DNA from: Defluviimonas sp. SAOS-178_SWC
GTDB lineage: Bacteria > Pseudomonadota > Alphaproteobacteria > Rhodobacterales > Rhodobacteraceae
Direction: 5' to 3'
Length of the DNA: 64,000 bases
Assembly: GCF_039830135.1 (NCBI RefSeq)
Contig: NZ_CP156081.1
Coordinates: forward strand, 2,342,001 to 2,406,000
Shown here: one piece after another, positions 1 through 10,537 of the stretch
How the letters are laid out: every line of letters starts with the position of its first letter
Position numbering within the stretch: the stretch's first letter is position 1
The notes under the pieces: model-generated
Seen by the model: only the letters and a program-made list of their open reading frames with translations
Database searches by the model: none
Told to the model about the DNA's origin: nothing
Program-made: the position numbers and the translations under genes

Positions 1-254
1 ACCTTGACCAGATGCTCCATGCCGCCGCCGGCCTCCTCGATCAGCTGCCTGATGTTCTGCATGACCTTATGGGTCTGCTCGACCGGATCGTGGCTGTCGA
101 TGTTCTTCGCGTCGTCGAGGTTCTGCGGGCACTGGCCACGCAGCCAGACGATCTTGCCGCCCTGCGTCACGACCGCCTGGCAGAGATCGTTGTCGAGCTT
201 CTGTTCGGGATAGGTGTCCTTGGTGTTGAACTTGCGGATGCGGGTATGGGCCAT
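1..254 (-). CDS. RidA/YjgF/UK114-family protein (3' end cut by the window)
   Basis: Reading the minus strand from the ATG at 254 gives an open frame to the window edge (about 84 codons), beginning MAHTRIRKFNT. The pattern (a Gly/Arg-Gly-Gln turn after the second strand, then a DPVEQTHKVMQNI helix and an EEAGGGMEHLV segment) is typical of RidA/YjgF proteins. This family deaminates reactive enamine/imine intermediates or acts as a ligand-binding trimer. About the last third of the protein lies outside the window. It sits 16 bases downstream of the flavin monooxygenase gene on the same strand, so the two are probably co-transcribed. The true substrate cannot be read from sequence. Confidence 0.75.
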   Translation of the reverse strand, partial: MAHTRIRKFNTKDTYPEQKLDNDLCQAVVTQGGKIVWLRGQCPQNLDDAKNIDSHDPVEQTHKVMQNIRQLIEEAGGGMEHLVK

Positions 255-270
255 TGGGTTGATCCTTGAT

Positions 271-1545
271 CTATTCGGCGGCAGCGATGATTGCGGCTTC
301 GCCGTCGTATTGAAGATAGGCACGCTGGATGGCGATCTGGTCGGCGATGTGCTTGGCGTCATGCCAGACACCCCAAAGGAAGGACGAGCCGCGCCGCGAC
401 TGCCAGGGAAGGCCGAGAAAGTACACATCCGGAGCCGCCGCCACGCCACGCTGGTGAATCGGCGCGCCGCGCTCGTTGAAGGTGTCGACCTTGAGCCAGT
501 TGAAATCCTGCCGGAACCCGGTGGCCCAGATGATCGTGGCCACTCCTTCCTTGGCGAGGTCGATCGAGGACAGCGGATTGGTCAGGCAAGCCGGATCGGG
601 GAACGCCTCGCGCGCGCCGGGCTCCTCCGACAGCGCAAGGCCGGTGCGGGCGACATAAGCATCGGCCATGTCGAGAAGTTCACGGTAGTTCGCATCGCCC
701 GCCGCGACGTTGGTCCGAAGATCGTCGGCAAAGCCGAGCACGCCGTCCGCGTAGCCCTTGGTCAGCCCGGTCAGGATCACGCCCTCGCCGGCCAGCCGGC
801 GGAAGTCCATGGTGCGCCCGCCATAGGCGCCGCTGACCGAAATCGTCACATGCTCGGTCCCCGGCACCGGCGCCGCCTTGTCCCAGAGGCCGAGCACGCC
901 CAGCCACCAGACGAAATCGCGACCCCGGTAGCGGCGCGGCGGGCGGTCATGCGGGCCGACCGACAGGAACACCTTGCGCCCCGCCCGGTTCAACTCGTCG
1001 GCGATCTGCGCACCGGATGAACCCGCACCGACGACCATGACGGCCCCCTCGGGCAGTTGATCGGGGTTCTTGTAGTGATAGGAATGGATCTGCTCGACAG
1101 CCGCGGTCTCGGGGATGATGGGCGGGATCACCGGATGCTGGAAAGCGCCCGTCGCCGCGACGATGCGGCGGGCCTCAATTTCGCCCTTGCTGGTCTTGAC
1201 CATAAAACCGCCCCGTTCGGGTAGCCGCGTGGCCTCGGTCACTTCCACCCCTTCGCGGATCGGCGCCTTTATCATTGCGGCATAGTCCACGAGGTATCGT
1301 GCCATGCGGTCCTTCGATACGAACTCGTCGGGGCTGCTATCCTCGAAACCCAGGTTTGGGAACCGATCATGCCAGGCGGGACCGTTCGCCACCAGCGCAT
1401 CCCAGCGACCCGTGCGCCACGCCTCGGCGATGCGATTCTTCTCAAGCACAAGGTGCGGCACGCCGGCCTTGCCCAGATGCTCGCTCATGGCGATGCCGGC
1501 CTGGCCTCCCCCGATGATCAGCGTATCAGTCCGTTCCACAGGCAT
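271..1545 (-). CDS. FAD/NAD(P)-dependent flavin monooxygenase-like oxidoreductase
   Basis: Predicted protein of 424 residues from the ATG at 1545. An upstream in-frame Met would add 15 residues, but the AGAAGGGG about 8-10 bases before 1545 favours this start. Near the N-terminus is an FAD-binding Rossmann motif (IIGGGQAGIAMSEHL), followed by the Trp/Arg segment typical of flavin-containing or Baeyer-Villiger-like monooxygenases. A second dinucleotide-binding motif (VVGAGSSGAQIADEL) lies near the middle and an ATG-type motif (AATGAFQHP) before it. This is the YUCCA/CzcO-like group: NADPH-driven oxygenation of a small organic substrate in the cytoplasm. It is followed by a RidA-like gene, a pairing that would fit clearing a reactive imine product, but that is inference. 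Confidence 0.8.
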   Translation of the reverse strand: MPVERTDTLIIGGGQAGIAMSEHLGKAGVPHLVLEKNRIAEAWRTGRWDALVANGPAWHDRFPNLGFEDSSPDEFVSKDRMARYLVDYAAMIKAPIREGVEVTEATRLPERGGFMVKTSKGEIEARRIVAATGAFQHPVIPPIIPETAAVEQIHSYHYKNPDQLPEGAVMVVGAGSSGAQIADELNRAGRKVFLSVGPHDRPPRRYRGRDFVWWLGVLGLWDKAAPVPGTEHVTISVSGAYGGRTMDFRRLAGEGVILTGLTKGYADGVLGFADDLRTNVAAGDANYRELLDMADAYVARTGLALSEEPGAREAFPDPACLTNPLSSIDLAKEGVATIIWATGFRQDFNWLKVDTFNERGAPIHQRGVAAAPDVYFLGLPWQSRRGSSFLWGVWHDAKHIADQIAIQRAYLQYDGEAAIIAAAE

Positions 1546-1870
1546 TTCAGCGCACCCCTTCTTGGTCACACGGTGGTTCGCGGCCGCCAAGGGGCCGTGC
1601 CGGGAGGTCTAGACGGCCACAGAGAAACTGAAAATTACGATTTCTTGCAGCATTGGTTAGGTTGTCCCTAAACCCTGGCCAGGGCTCCGCGATCCTGTAA
1701 CGCAAACCGCGTTTCACCCAAGCCCCCATCAACCAGTCCCGGTTGACCGGGGGTTCGCCGAAACGCCGGATAGATTTTCCCATAGCATAAGCTCAAAAAA
1801 GGTTTCTTTAGGCCTCTTTCGATTTGCGCCAGACAGGCGACGACGCCGCGCCATTGCCAGAGGATTCACT
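1546..1870. promoter_or_regulatory. Divergent intergenic region between the monooxygenase operon and aspA
   Basis: This 325-base non-coding stretch separates two divergently transcribed units, so promoters in both directions are expected. A short GC-rich inverted repeat (CCCGGTTGACCGGGG, about 1737-1752) is visible. The segment 1785-1815 is more AT-rich than its surroundings. A Shine-Dalgarno-like AGAGGA lies just before the aspA ATG. No recognised operator was found. Confidence 0.35.
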
Positions 1871-3331
1871 ATGCTGACGGACAATCGAGAGATCGCCTCC
1901 AACGCCGAAACCGCGTTGCGCACGGAGACCGATTCGCTTGGGTCGATGGCGTTGCCGAAACAGTCAGTCCACGGGATTCATACGGCCCGCGCCTTGCTGA
2001 ACTTTCCGATAACCGGCGTACCGCTCGGGCATTTCCCGGATCTGGTCATCGCGCTCGCCATGGTCAAGAAGGCGGCCGCCCTGGCCAACCGCGATCTGGG
2101 CGCGCTTCCCGACCCGACGGCCGGACCGATCATCGAGGTCTGCGACGAGATCATCGCCGGCCGGCATCACGAGCATTTCGTGGTCGACATGATCCAGGGC
2201 GGCGCCGGCACGTCGACCAATATGAATGCCAACGAGGTGATCGCCAATCTGGCGCTTGTCCGCATGGGCCATGCTTTCGGCGACTACGCGCATCTGCATC
2301 CCAATGACCATGTTAATCGTTCGCAATCCACCAATGACGTCTACCCGACGGCCCTGCGCCTGGCCACGCTTCGCGCCTGTGCCCCCCTGCGGCGAGAGCA
2401 GGAGCGGCTAAGCGCGGCATTTGCCGAACGCGCACGGGCCTTTGCGGATATCCTCAAGGTCGGCCGGACCCAGTTGCAGGACGCCGTTCCGATCACGCTG
2501 GGCATGGAGTTCGCGGCCTTTGCCGAGACGATCGACGAGGATATCGACCGTGTCCATCAGCTTTCGGATCTGCTGAAGGAGGTCAATCTCGGCGGCACCG
2601 CCGTGGGCACGGGCGTCAACACGCCCCAGGGATACGCTGCGCTGGCGGTAAAGCACCTGTCGGACGTCTCGGGATATGACCTGATAGAAGCCCGCAACCG
2701 GATCGAGGCGTCCTCCGATCTGGGCGCCTTCGTGATGTTTTCCAGCGCGCTGAAGAGAATTGCGGTCAAGATATCAAAGATCTGCAATGATCTGCGTCTG
2801 CTCAGCAGCGGCCCGCGCGCGGGTCTGGGAGAAATTCACCTGCCGGCGGTCCAGGCGGGATCTTCGATCATGCCCGGCAAGGTCAACCCGGTGATCCCCG
2901 AAATGGTCAACCAGGTGGCCTACCAGGTGATCGGCAACGACCTCACCGTTACCCTGGCCGCCGAGGCGGGACAGCTTCAGCTGAACGCGATGGAACCGGT
3001 GCTGATCTTCAACGTGCTCCAGTCGATACGCATGCTGACGCACGCATTCGAGGTGCTGACCGACCGTTGCATAAGCGGGATCGAAGCGGATGCCGCGCGC
3101 TGCGAGGAACTGCTGGCCGGCAGCTTTGTTCTGGCAACCGCGCTGGTGCCGTTCGTCGGCTACGAGAAGGCCGCGATGATTGCCAAACTGGCACGTAGCA
3201 GCGGGCGGAGCATCGCCGAGGTTGCCGTGGAGAGCGGCGTTCTCAGCGCCGAGGACATCGTTCGGACCCTGACCCCGGCCAACATGCTCGGTGGGCCGAC
3301 TGCGGCCCCGCCGACACTCACCAAATCCTGA
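1871..3331 (+). CDS. aspA: Aspartate ammonia-lyase (class II fumarase/aspartase superfamily)
   Basis: 486 residues, the usual length for aspartase. It catalyses L-aspartate to fumarate plus ammonia in the cytoplasm. Signatures read directly: the conserved region with [10 protein letters not shown], the substrate-binding run with [14 protein letters not shown], and the superfamily signature loop [15 protein letters not shown] in the last third with its catalytic Ser. Wording such as [15 protein letters not shown] and [18 protein letters not shown] is close to E. coli AspA and argues for aspartase rather than fumarase C, although the two are hard to separate by eye. Start chosen at the ATG with AGAGGA about 7 bases upstream. 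It lies 23 bases before etfB on the same strand and could be co-transcribed with it. Confidence 0.85.
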   Translation: MLTDNREIASNAETALRTETDSLGSMALPKQSVHGIHTARALLNFPITGVPLGHFPDLVIALAMVKKAAALANRDLGALPDPTAGPIIEVCDEIIAGRHHEHFVVDMIQGGAGTSTNMNANEVIANLALVRMGHAFGDYAHLHPNDHVNRSQSTNDVYPTALRLATLRACAPLRREQERLSAAFAERARAFADILKVGRTQLQDAVPITLGMEFAAFAETIDEDIDRVHQLSDLLKEVNLGGTAVGTGVNTPQGYAALAVKHLSDVSGYDLIEARNRIEASSDLGAFVMFSSALKRIAVKISKICNDLRLLSSGPRAGLGEIHLPAVQAGSSIMPGKVNPVIPEMVNQVAYQVIGNDLTVTLAAEAGQLQLNAMEPVLIFNVLQSIRMLTHAFEVLTDRCISGIEADAARCEELLAGSFVLATALVPFVGYEKAAMIAKLARSSGRSIAEVAVESGVLSAEDIVRTLTPANMLGGPTAAPPTLTKS

Positions 3332-3354
3332 GAACAATAGGGAGATTGCCAGCC

Positions 3355-4116
3355 ATGAAGGTATTGGTGCCTGTGAAGCGGGTGATTGACTACAACGTGA
3401 AGGTTCGCGTGAAGGCGGACGGCACGGGTGTCGATCTTGCCAACGTGAAGATGTCGATGAACCCGTTCGACGAGATCGCGGTGGAAGAGGCGATCCGGAT
3501 CAAGGAGCGCGGCGAGGCCGAGGAGATCGTCGTGGTGTCGATCGGCGTGAAGCAGGCGCAGGAGACGCTGCGCACGGCTCTGGCGATGGGCGCGGACCGG
3601 GCGATCCTGATCGAGGCGGCCTCGGACGTGCATACCGATATCGAGCCCCTGGCGGTGGCGAAACTCTTGAAAGCCGTGGTCGACGAAGAGAAGCCCGGCC
3701 TTGTGATCTGCGGCAAGCAGGCGATCGACAACGACATGAACGCCACCGGCCAGATGCTGTCCGCTCTGCTCGGCTGGAGCCAGGCCGCCTTCGCTTCGGA
3801 GCTGAAGCTCGAGGGCGCGAGCGCGGTGGTGACGCGCGAGGTCGACGGCGGCCTGCAGACGATCAAGGTCAAGATGCCGGCGATCGTGACGGTGGACCTG
3901 CGGCTGAACGAGCCGCGCTATGCGTCCCTGCCGAACATCATGAAGGCGAAGAAGAAGCCGCTGGAGGAAAAGACCGCCGCCGATTACGGCGTCGATGTCA
4001 CGCCGCGCCTGACGGTGGTGAAGACGGCGGAGCCGGCGGGCCGCAAGGCGGGCGTGAAGGTGGGATCGGTGGACGAGCTGATCGCGAAACTCAAAGACGA
4101 AGCGGGGGTGATCTGA
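3355..4116 (+). CDS. etfB: Electron transfer flavoprotein beta subunit
   Basis: 253 residues beginning [14 protein letters not shown], the standard EtfB start and length. The ATG at 3355 is preferred to an in-frame TTG at 3346 because GGGAG lies at a suitable distance. EtfB carries AMP and, with EtfA, forms the heterodimeric FAD protein that takes electrons from acyl-CoA and dimethylglycine/sarcosine-type dehydrogenases and passes them to ETF-ubiquinone oxidoreductase. Visible hallmarks are the [11 protein letters not shown] segment, the [12 protein letters not shown] loop and the C-terminal [20 protein letters not shown] signature. Its stop codon overlaps the etfA start by one base, indicating translational coupling. 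Confidence 0.95.
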   Translation: MKVLVPVKRVIDYNVKVRVKADGTGVDLANVKMSMNPFDEIAVEEAIRIKERGEAEEIVVVSIGVKQAQETLRTALAMGADRAILIEAASDVHTDIEPLAVAKLLKAVVDEEKPGLVICGKQAIDNDMNATGQMLSALLGWSQAAFASELKLEGASAVVTREVDGGLQTIKVKMPAIVTVDLRLNEPRYASLPNIMKAKKKPLEEKTAADYGVDVTPRLTVVKTAEPAGRKAGVKVGSVDELIAKLKDEAGVI

Positions 4117-5042
4117 TGGCTGTTCTTCTGCTGGGGGAAGTGACCGACGGGCATCTGTCGGTCGATGCGACCGCGAAGGCGGTGACGGCGGCGGCGAAGA
4201 TGGGCGAGGTGACGGTGCTTTGCGCCGGGGCCAAGGCCAGCGCGGCGGCGGCGGACGCGGCGAAGATCGCCGGCGTGAAGAAGGTGCTCTGCGCCGAGGA
4301 CCCCTCGCTCGGCCACCGGCTCGCCGAACCGACGGCGGCGCTGATCGTCAGCCTCGCGGGCGATTACAGCCACATCGTCGCCCCGGCGACGACGGATGCC
4401 AAGAACGTGCTGCCGCGGGTGGCGGCGCTTCTCGACGTGATGGTGATCTCGGATGTCTCGGGCGTCGTCGATGCCGAGACCTTCGAACGGCCGATCTATG
4501 CCGGCAACGCGATCCAGACGGTGAAGTCGGGCGACAAGGTGAAGGTCGTGTCGATCCGCACCTCGACCTTCGAGCCGGCCGCGACGGGCGGCTCGGCGCC
4601 GATCGAGACGATCGGGGCGGCGGCCAATCCGGGGCTGTCGGAATGGGTCGAGGACAAGGTCGCCGCGAGCGACCGTCCGGAGCTGACCTCGGCGGGGATC
4701 GTCGTCTCGGGCGGCCGCGGCGTCGGCTCGGAAGAGAACTTCGCGCTGATCGAGAAGCTCGCCGACAAGCTCGGCGCGGCCGTGGGCGCCTCGCGCGCGG
4801 CGGTGGATTCCGGCTACGCGCCGAACGACTGGCAGGTCGGCCAGACCGGCAAGGTCGTGGCGCCGGCGCTCTACGTCGCCATCGGCATCTCGGGCGCGAT
4901 CCAGCACCTCGCGGGGATGAAGGACAGCAAGGTCATCGTCGCCATCAACAAGGACGAAGAGGCCCCGATCTTCCAGGTCGCCGATTACGGCCTCGTCGGC
5001 GACCTCTTCGCCCTGGTCCCGGAACTCACCGAAAAACTCTGA
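4116..5042 (+). CDS. etfA: Electron transfer flavoprotein alpha subunit
   Basis: 308 residues, normal EtfA length. The C-terminal FAD domain is clear: [13 protein letters not shown], then [20 protein letters not shown], the [18 protein letters not shown] signature and the [24 protein letters not shown] ending. It partners the gene immediately upstream (one-base overlap). The acyl-CoA dehydrogenases encoded elsewhere in the window (40.0-41.2 and 55.4-56.5 kb) would need such an ETF as electron acceptor, though this may be the general housekeeping copy. A strong hairpin follows the stop codon. Confidence 0.95.
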   Translation: MAVLLLGEVTDGHLSVDATAKAVTAAAKMGEVTVLCAGAKASAAAADAAKIAGVKKVLCAEDPSLGHRLAEPTAALIVSLAGDYSHIVAPATTDAKNVLPRVAALLDVMVISDVSGVVDAETFERPIYAGNAIQTVKSGDKVKVVSIRTSTFEPAATGGSAPIETIGAAANPGLSEWVEDKVAASDRPELTSAGIVVSGGRGVGSEENFALIEKLADKLGAAVGASRAAVDSGYAPNDWQVGQTGKVVAPALYVAIGISGAIQHLAGMKDSKVIVAINKDEEAPIFQVADYGLVGDLFALVPELTEKL

Positions 5043-5055
5043 GGCGCGGCAACAG

Positions 5056-5097
5056 CAAGATAGCAAGGCCCGCCCGACGGCGGGCCTTGCTATCTTG
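5056..5097 (+). terminator. Hairpin after etfA
   Basis: A perfect inverted repeat with 19-base arms (5056-5074 and 5079-5097) around a CGAC loop follows 13 bases after the etfA stop. There is no clear T tract, so it is either an atypical intrinsic terminator or a 3'-end stabilising structure. Confidence 0.75.
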
Positions 5098-5278
5098 TAC
5101 ACCCTTGCGCTCAACCGAGGGTGGCCACTCTGGGTTTCATTGCGCGTGAACGGAATCTAGTGAAAATATGCCACAGCTTGAAGAACTCGAGCGGCGAGCG
5201 GTTGTGAAGATGTCGCCTCGACGGTTGCCGACGTTGCGGCAAAGAGCGGCTCCTGGTTCATCTGAGCGGAACCTCTTT

Positions 5279-5386
5279 CTACGATTCGCTCAGCATCGCC
5301 GAGTGAATATGCAAGATTGAAATCCACGCCATGTAAGCCGCGGAAAGCAAAAGCATGATAGGATAAAATCTTTGGCTGGAACCCAT
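5279..5386 (-). CDS. Possible 35-residue membrane peptide
   Basis: A short minus-strand frame starting at the ATG at 5386 encodes 35 residues with a hydrophobic run (IMLLLSAAYMAWISILHI) that could form one membrane helix. A Shine-Dalgarno-like GGAGAAGG lies about 7 bases upstream, which is the main reason to list it. No family was recognised and the surroundings are IS debris, so it may be a chance ORF. Confidence 0.25.
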   Translation of the reverse strand: MGSSQRFYPIMLLLSAAYMAWISILHIHSAMLSES

Positions 5387-5499
5387 CCGGTTTCCTTCTC
5401 CGATGGCGGAAGCCTTACACGCACTTGGTAGATTTCCGCGCAGTCTTGTACCAGAAGATATTCTTGCGTGTACAGATAGAGTGCTGTGCCCCCCGAGGC

Positions 5500-5800
5500 T
5501 CATCCAGCCGCTACCGGAGTCCGAGGGTGAATTTGGCGCAGTTGCGCCGAGGGAGCAATGGACGAGCTGCGCAACGGTTCAGTTGCGTGGAGCCAGTCGC
5601 CCATTGCGATAAGGTGGGCAGCGTAATCCGCCGGCGTTTGATAGCCGAGGGCTGAGTGTGGTCGGGTCTCCTTGTACACCGCGACACAACTGAGCGGGCG
5701 TGATCGAGGCTGAAAAACAGCGTTTCGTTCAAGGGTTCGTCCAGCATCTTGGGATTGAACGCCTCACAGATGCCGTTCTGCATCGGTTTGCCCAACGCGC
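5500..5800 (-). pseudogene. C-terminal remnant of an IS3-family (IS407-like) transposase OrfB, frameshifted
   Basis: The minus strand encodes the typical end of an IS407-group OrfB: GKPMQNGICEAF followed by LDEPLNETLFFSLDHARSVVSR. The frame is then lost, with bases missing. The continuation RPHSALGYQTPADYAAHLIA, ending near RTPVAAG and a stop at 5500, is in another frame. The N-terminal two thirds, including the first catalytic Asp residues, are absent. A dead fragment of an old insertion. Confidence 0.8.
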
Positions 5801-6392
5801 CGCGTCTCAGATTTAACGGCAACACGACACCTACTAATCCGCGCTCTCAGCGCAACCGGGAAAGTCGCGAGGGGCGGCCATGTAACGAGCTCGGGCTCTC
5901 AGCCCAATGTCTATCGACGGCCTGCTCGCACCTTCGTGCTCCTCGTGCCCCGCGTTCCAGATGGGCACACCATAAGGCCGTTTCGGTCACGTCCGTAAAG
6001 GTTCTCTAATCGCCTTCGTCAAGTGCTGATCTCTGGCGTCATCCTGCGTGCCGGGCTTTGAGGTTCTCTCCGCGGTCGCTGCATGGGGCCGCAGGTTTGC
6101 GTTCAGGGTCAGGTGGATCGAAGTGGTGTGTGCGGTCGATGCCGCATCGCACGGACCGATCTCACCCTCGCCGCGCGTCCCGGATGGACGCATTCGTTGG
6201 CGCTCGGGAGCAGCGTCAGGGCTTTTCTGTCGGGCCATCGGCGCCTCCCGGAAGGGGGTGTGTTCATGGCTGATGTTGATGCTGCGCTCGTGCGGGAGGT
6301 CCGGCGCCGCGGTCGGGCGAGCTTTCGAAGGCGGTGATGAATGGGGGCATCGGATTTTCCCTCTGGTGCGCGCAAGACCCGCGCGTGTCGAG
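5801..6392. other. Non-coding debris region
   Basis: About 590 bases with no convincing gene. Apart from a short IS6 transposase remnant (6262-6300) nothing was recognised. The long open frames crossing it have no family features and overlap the opposite-strand PhnB-like gene. Confidence 0.4.
6262..6300 (-). mobile_element. Short remnant of an IS6-family transposase gene
   Basis: About 35-40 bases here match, with only a few changes, the part of the two IS6 transposase genes in this window that encodes the HERGIDxSHE segment (compare the stretches near 22974 and 34590). The match stops abruptly on both sides. It is too short for function but marks a past IS6 event. Confidence 0.55.
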
Positions 6393-6875
6393 TCAGTCAG
6401 CGGCCGCAGCGGCCTCGAGCGCCGCGATGTCGATCTTTCCCATCGTCATCATCGCGTCGAAGGCGCGTTTGGCCTTGGCGCCGTCCGATCCTGTTGTCAG
6501 CTCCAGCAGAAGCCTCGGCGTGATCTGCCAGGAATGCCCCCAGCGATCCTTGCACCAGCCGCAGGCGCTCTCTTGGCCGCCATTGGCGACGATGGCATTC
6601 CAGTAGCGGTCGGTCTCTTCCTGGTCATCGGTGATCACCATGAAGGAGACGGACTCGTTCGGCGTGAAGATCGGGCCACCGTTGAGGCCAACGAACTTGC
6701 GGCCGAGCACGGTGAATTCCACGGTCAGTTCATCGCCTTCCTTGCCACCCGGATAGTCAGACGCGGCCTTGTTCACCTTGTCGACGTGACTGTCGGGAAA
6801 GGTCGCGGCGTAGAACTCAGCCGCTTTGGACGCTTCGCCGTGGTCGTACCACAGGCAATTCACGAGATCAGTCAT
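6393..6875 (-). CDS. PhnB-like VOC-superfamily protein (3-dmu-9_3-mt type)
   Basis: 160 residues from the ATG at 6875, chosen because GGGAGAA sits 8 bases upstream; an upstream in-frame Met lacks support. The sequence starts [20 protein letters not shown] and contains [18 protein letters not shown] and [19 protein letters not shown], all characteristic of the PhnB/'3-demethylubiquinone methyltransferase-like' glyoxalase-fold family. Members are small cytoplasmic dimers whose substrate is rarely known; the methyltransferase name is historical. It appears monocistronic, lies next to a truncated DoxX gene on the same strand, and may once have been in an operon with it. Confidence 0.85.
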   Translation of the reverse strand: MTDLVNCLWYDHGEASKAAEFYAATFPDSHVDKVNKAASDYPGGKEGDELTVEFTVLGRKFVGLNGGPIFTPNESVSFMVITDDQEETDRYWNAIVANGGQESACGWCKDRWGHSWQITPRLLLELTTGSDGAKAKRAFDAMMTMGKIDIAALEAAAAAD

Positions 6876-7051
6876 GTCATTTCTCCCTTGTTGATGAATC
6901 ATGGGCCGGTAGCCGCTGCAGCAGGCGGAACGTGGTGTATCGGCTTCCGGTTCTCATCGTGTCTGTTTACAGGACGCACGTGCCGCCCGCATCCCGACCA
7001 TGCAGTCGGACCTTTCTTGGCGCCGCGCCAAAGCGGAGCATCTTGCTCATA

Positions 7052-7408
7052 TCAGCCGCGCCTCGCGCGAAGCGTTTTCCAGTCGACCCGCCAGCCGAGC
7101 GCGAGGCTGGAACCCGGTCCGTGAACAGCGGCGAACAGCAGGCCGGCGATGAAAGTGAAGTGATCGACGAAGAAGCCGAACTCCATCGGGTTTTCTTCCC
7201 ACCGGGCCAGGCCGTGGAATGCCAAGGCCAGGAACAGGACATAGGCCACCGAGGCTGCGGCCGCTTCGCTGAAGAATGCGCCGGTGAAGAATGCAAGGGC
7301 AAGACCAAGTTCGAAGAAGGCTGCGACCCATGCGAAGAAGAGCGGGGCCGGGAAACTGATCGAGGCGATGTAACCGGCCGTCGCGCCCATATCCGCGAAC
7401 TTGAAACA
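7052..7408 (-). pseudogene. DoxX-family membrane protein, 5' end removed by an IS3 element
   Basis: The minus-strand frame encodes about 115 residues of a DoxX-like integral membrane protein: hydrophobic helices around [21 protein letters not shown] and [17 protein letters not shown], and a conserved [20 protein letters not shown] helix. The N-terminal helix and start codon are missing because the frame runs into the left inverted repeat of the IS3 element at 7409. The gene is therefore broken unless a chance start inside the junction is used. Confidence 0.75.
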
Positions 7409-7461
7409 TGAACCGCCCCGGTTTTGCCGGAGGCTCCAACTCCTGAGTAGGATGGAGCATC

Positions 7462-8690
<1,229 letters not shown>

Positions 8691-8728
8691 TAACCAAAAT
8701 CAGCCTCCGGCAAACCCGGGACGGTTCA

Positions 8729-9022
8729 GCGGCACAAGGTGCTGAAGTCCGGCACGGTCCAGTCCAGCCCGACCAGCCGCAGGAGGCTCTGCACGAATCC
8801 GGTCGTCTGCCTCGGCGGCATACCGAAGAGCACCTTCATCGTCAGGCACGTTTGGATCGCGGCGTCGCTGAAGCTTCGCTGCCGGCCACGCTTCCCGGTT
8901 GGGGGCGGTCGCCATATCATCTCGGGATCAAACCAGACCGTAAGCGACCCGCGTCGCTTCAGCGCCTCATTGTAAGCCGACCAGTTCGTGGTCTTGTACT
9001 TCGTCGGGGCCCAGCTGCTCAT
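8729..9022 (-). pseudogene. N-terminal fragment of an IS5-family transposase
   Basis: From the ATG at 9022 the minus strand encodes about 98 residues of an IS5-group transposase: PTKYKTTNWSAYNEALKRRG, LTVWFDPEMIW and the QTCLTMKVLFGMPPRQTTGF region, ending at DFSTLCR. The frame then meets the IS3 inverted repeat at 8728. The catalytic domain is absent from the window. The outer end of this IS probably lies near 9062, next to a GGGGTTCACTGCGTGAATCC-like terminal sequence. Confidence 0.8.
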
Positions 9023-9062
9023 GCGATCCAGCTATCACACTGGATTCACGCAGTGAACCCCT

Positions 9063-9553
9063 CAACCGATTTCTGCAAAAAGGCCATCCCGATCGGTAGG
9101 TTGCGTTGCAGCGGAGGTTCTCGATAGGTGAAAACATCGAAATAACAGCGCTGTATTCGTTATTTGGATAAACCGGCTTCGCCTGGCGGATAGTCAGAGG
9201 CCCGTTCGTCGGCTAGCGTGGCATGACAAATGTGAAGTTTGTCCTGCTGCCGCTGCAAGTCTTGACCGTCGTGATCACATTGATCACAATGCTAAATTAA
9301 GGAATTGCGACCTGCCTGTAATGTGAATTTGACGTCCAGACCGACATTTAGAACCTACGGGTAAAGCCTTTGGTAGTGGAGTGCGTAGAGCCGCCCGATA
9401 CTTCCACACGTAGGGCGCCTGAGTGTCGTGCGAACCGAGTCTGCGCAGAAAAGGAGAAGATTTGTAGGCGTGACGAGTGGCGTCGCTCGGATTCAGGTGC
9501 GGCAAAGCTTCTACCGAAGGACATCTAAGCACATCATCTTTGGAGGGACGAAA
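9063..9553. promoter_or_regulatory. Upstream region of the SH3/CPBP/OmpA/protease locus
   Basis: About 490 non-coding bases, the only long gap before the locus, so its main promoter should be here. Two adjacent 9-base direct repeats, TGATCACAT and TGATCACAA, occur at 9272-9289; each contains the palindrome TGATCA and they form a plausible operator. A strong ribosome site (GGAGGGA) precedes the ATG at 9554. No gene was found in the stretch. Confidence 0.4.
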
Positions 9554-10459
9554 ATGCACAGACTCATTACGGTCATCGCAACGCTGGCGACGGTGTCCAG
9601 TCTCGCCTCCGGCCAACAAGCCAACGCCGGCGGGACCACCGCATTTGCACATACTGCGGTGCCTTCGAGCTTGTTTGGATTGCTTCAGGACAAGGATCCG
9701 GATGCGTTCGTCATCGACGTGCAGAGCGGCCCGGATTTCTGGCAAGTCACAGGCGTTTCTGCCAACGACACGCTGAATATCCGCTCCGGGCCGGGAACGT
9801 TGAACCGGGTGATCGCCCGCGCGCCGAATGGCGCCGTTCTGCGGAACCTTGGCTGCCAGGGGTCAGGAAATTCACGCTGGTGCAGAGTCGAGACGCGCGA
9901 CGGAGCCATCCGCGGCTGGGTGAAGGGCAGTTTCCTGCGCGAATACAGCGGTGGTGGTTCCTCGGGAGGAAGCAGTTCCGCAGACGTGCCGGAACTCGTC
10001 ACCCGCAGCACCGGAGAGATCGAGGTGCGGTGGGGGTCGGGCTGCACGATGCTGTACAACTCTCTCGGCAATCGCATTCAGGCAGGCGGTAGTTGCACGC
10101 GGGCGCAACGTAGCCGTTCCGATGACGCCGTGACCCGTCACATGCGTGAGCAAAGTGGAAGCACGGCCGAAGGCGGCGGTGGTGGTGCGCCTTTGAAGAT
10201 GAGCGGTTTGGGTCGGGTTACTCAAGGCGGTTTGCTGAGCGGCCGCATCACCTCGGGGAATGGTCGAAGCTACGCCCTGATCCTGACGGCCGTGCAGGAT
10301 GGATTTACCTGTACCGGATCGTTCGACGAGGCGCCCGGCAGCCGAAGCTCGATGAGCACGATCATTCACTGCACGAACGGCGCTAGCGGCACCGCCATCC
10401 TGCACGATCAGGTTCTCACCTTTAGCGCCGGCGGCAAAGGCGGGTACGTGCACTTCTGA
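9554..10459 (+). CDS. Secreted SH3-domain protein of unknown function
   Basis: 301 residues from the ATG at 9554, which has GGAGGGA 7 bases upstream; the open frame extends further 5' but without a start signal. Residues 1-25 form a signal peptide (MHRLITVIATLATVSSLASG). A bacterial SH3 domain lies at about 60-130: VSANDTLNIRSGPGTLNRVIA, then WCRVETRDGAIRGWVKGSFLREY. A Ser/Gly-rich linker follows, then a Cys-containing segment (EIEVRWGSGCTMLYNSLGNRI) and a C-terminal beta-rich region with paired Cys. SH3b domains usually bind peptidoglycan, so a periplasmic or wall-associated role is likely. It is the first gene of the envelope-protease locus, and a hairpin separates it from the next gene. 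Confidence 0.8.
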   Translation: MHRLITVIATLATVSSLASGQQANAGGTTAFAHTAVPSSLFGLLQDKDPDAFVIDVQSGPDFWQVTGVSANDTLNIRSGPGTLNRVIARAPNGAVLRNLGCQGSGNSRWCRVETRDGAIRGWVKGSFLREYSGGGSSGGSSSADVPELVTRSTGEIEVRWGSGCTMLYNSLGNRIQAGGSCTRAQRSRSDDAVTRHMREQSGSTAEGGGGGAPLKMSGLGRVTQGGLLSGRITSGNGRSYALILTAVQDGFTCTGSFDEAPGSRSSMSTIIHCTNGASGTAILHDQVLTFSAGGKGGYVHF

Positions 10460-10474
10460 CGAGGTCTGCACGAT

Positions 10475-10511
10475 GTTGCCCCGCTGGCTGTTCCCTCGCC
10501 AGCGGGGCAAC
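10475..10511 (+). terminator. Hairpin between the SH3 gene and the first CPBP gene
   Basis: Perfect 14-base arms (GTTGCCCCGCTGGC and its complement) with a 9-base loop, just after the SH3 gene stop. No T tract follows, so it could be a partial terminator or an mRNA-processing/stability element that sets different levels for the SH3 protein and the downstream genes. Confidence 0.55.
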
Positions 10512-10537
10512 CCTGGACTCGAAATCGAGGATCAAGG

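Noticed and set aside
3984..5114. 376-residue open frame on the minus strand opposite etfA
   Set aside because: Arg/Gly/Asp-rich shadow of the etfB/etfA genes in high-GC DNA, no family features, and etfA is certain.
6048..7124. 358-residue + strand open frame
   Set aside because: Runs antisense through the PhnB-like gene and IS debris; composition and lack of motifs point to chance.
9872..10510. 212-residue minus-strand open frame opposite the SH3 gene
   Set aside because: Shadow of the SH3 gene; no recognisable protein and no promoter context.
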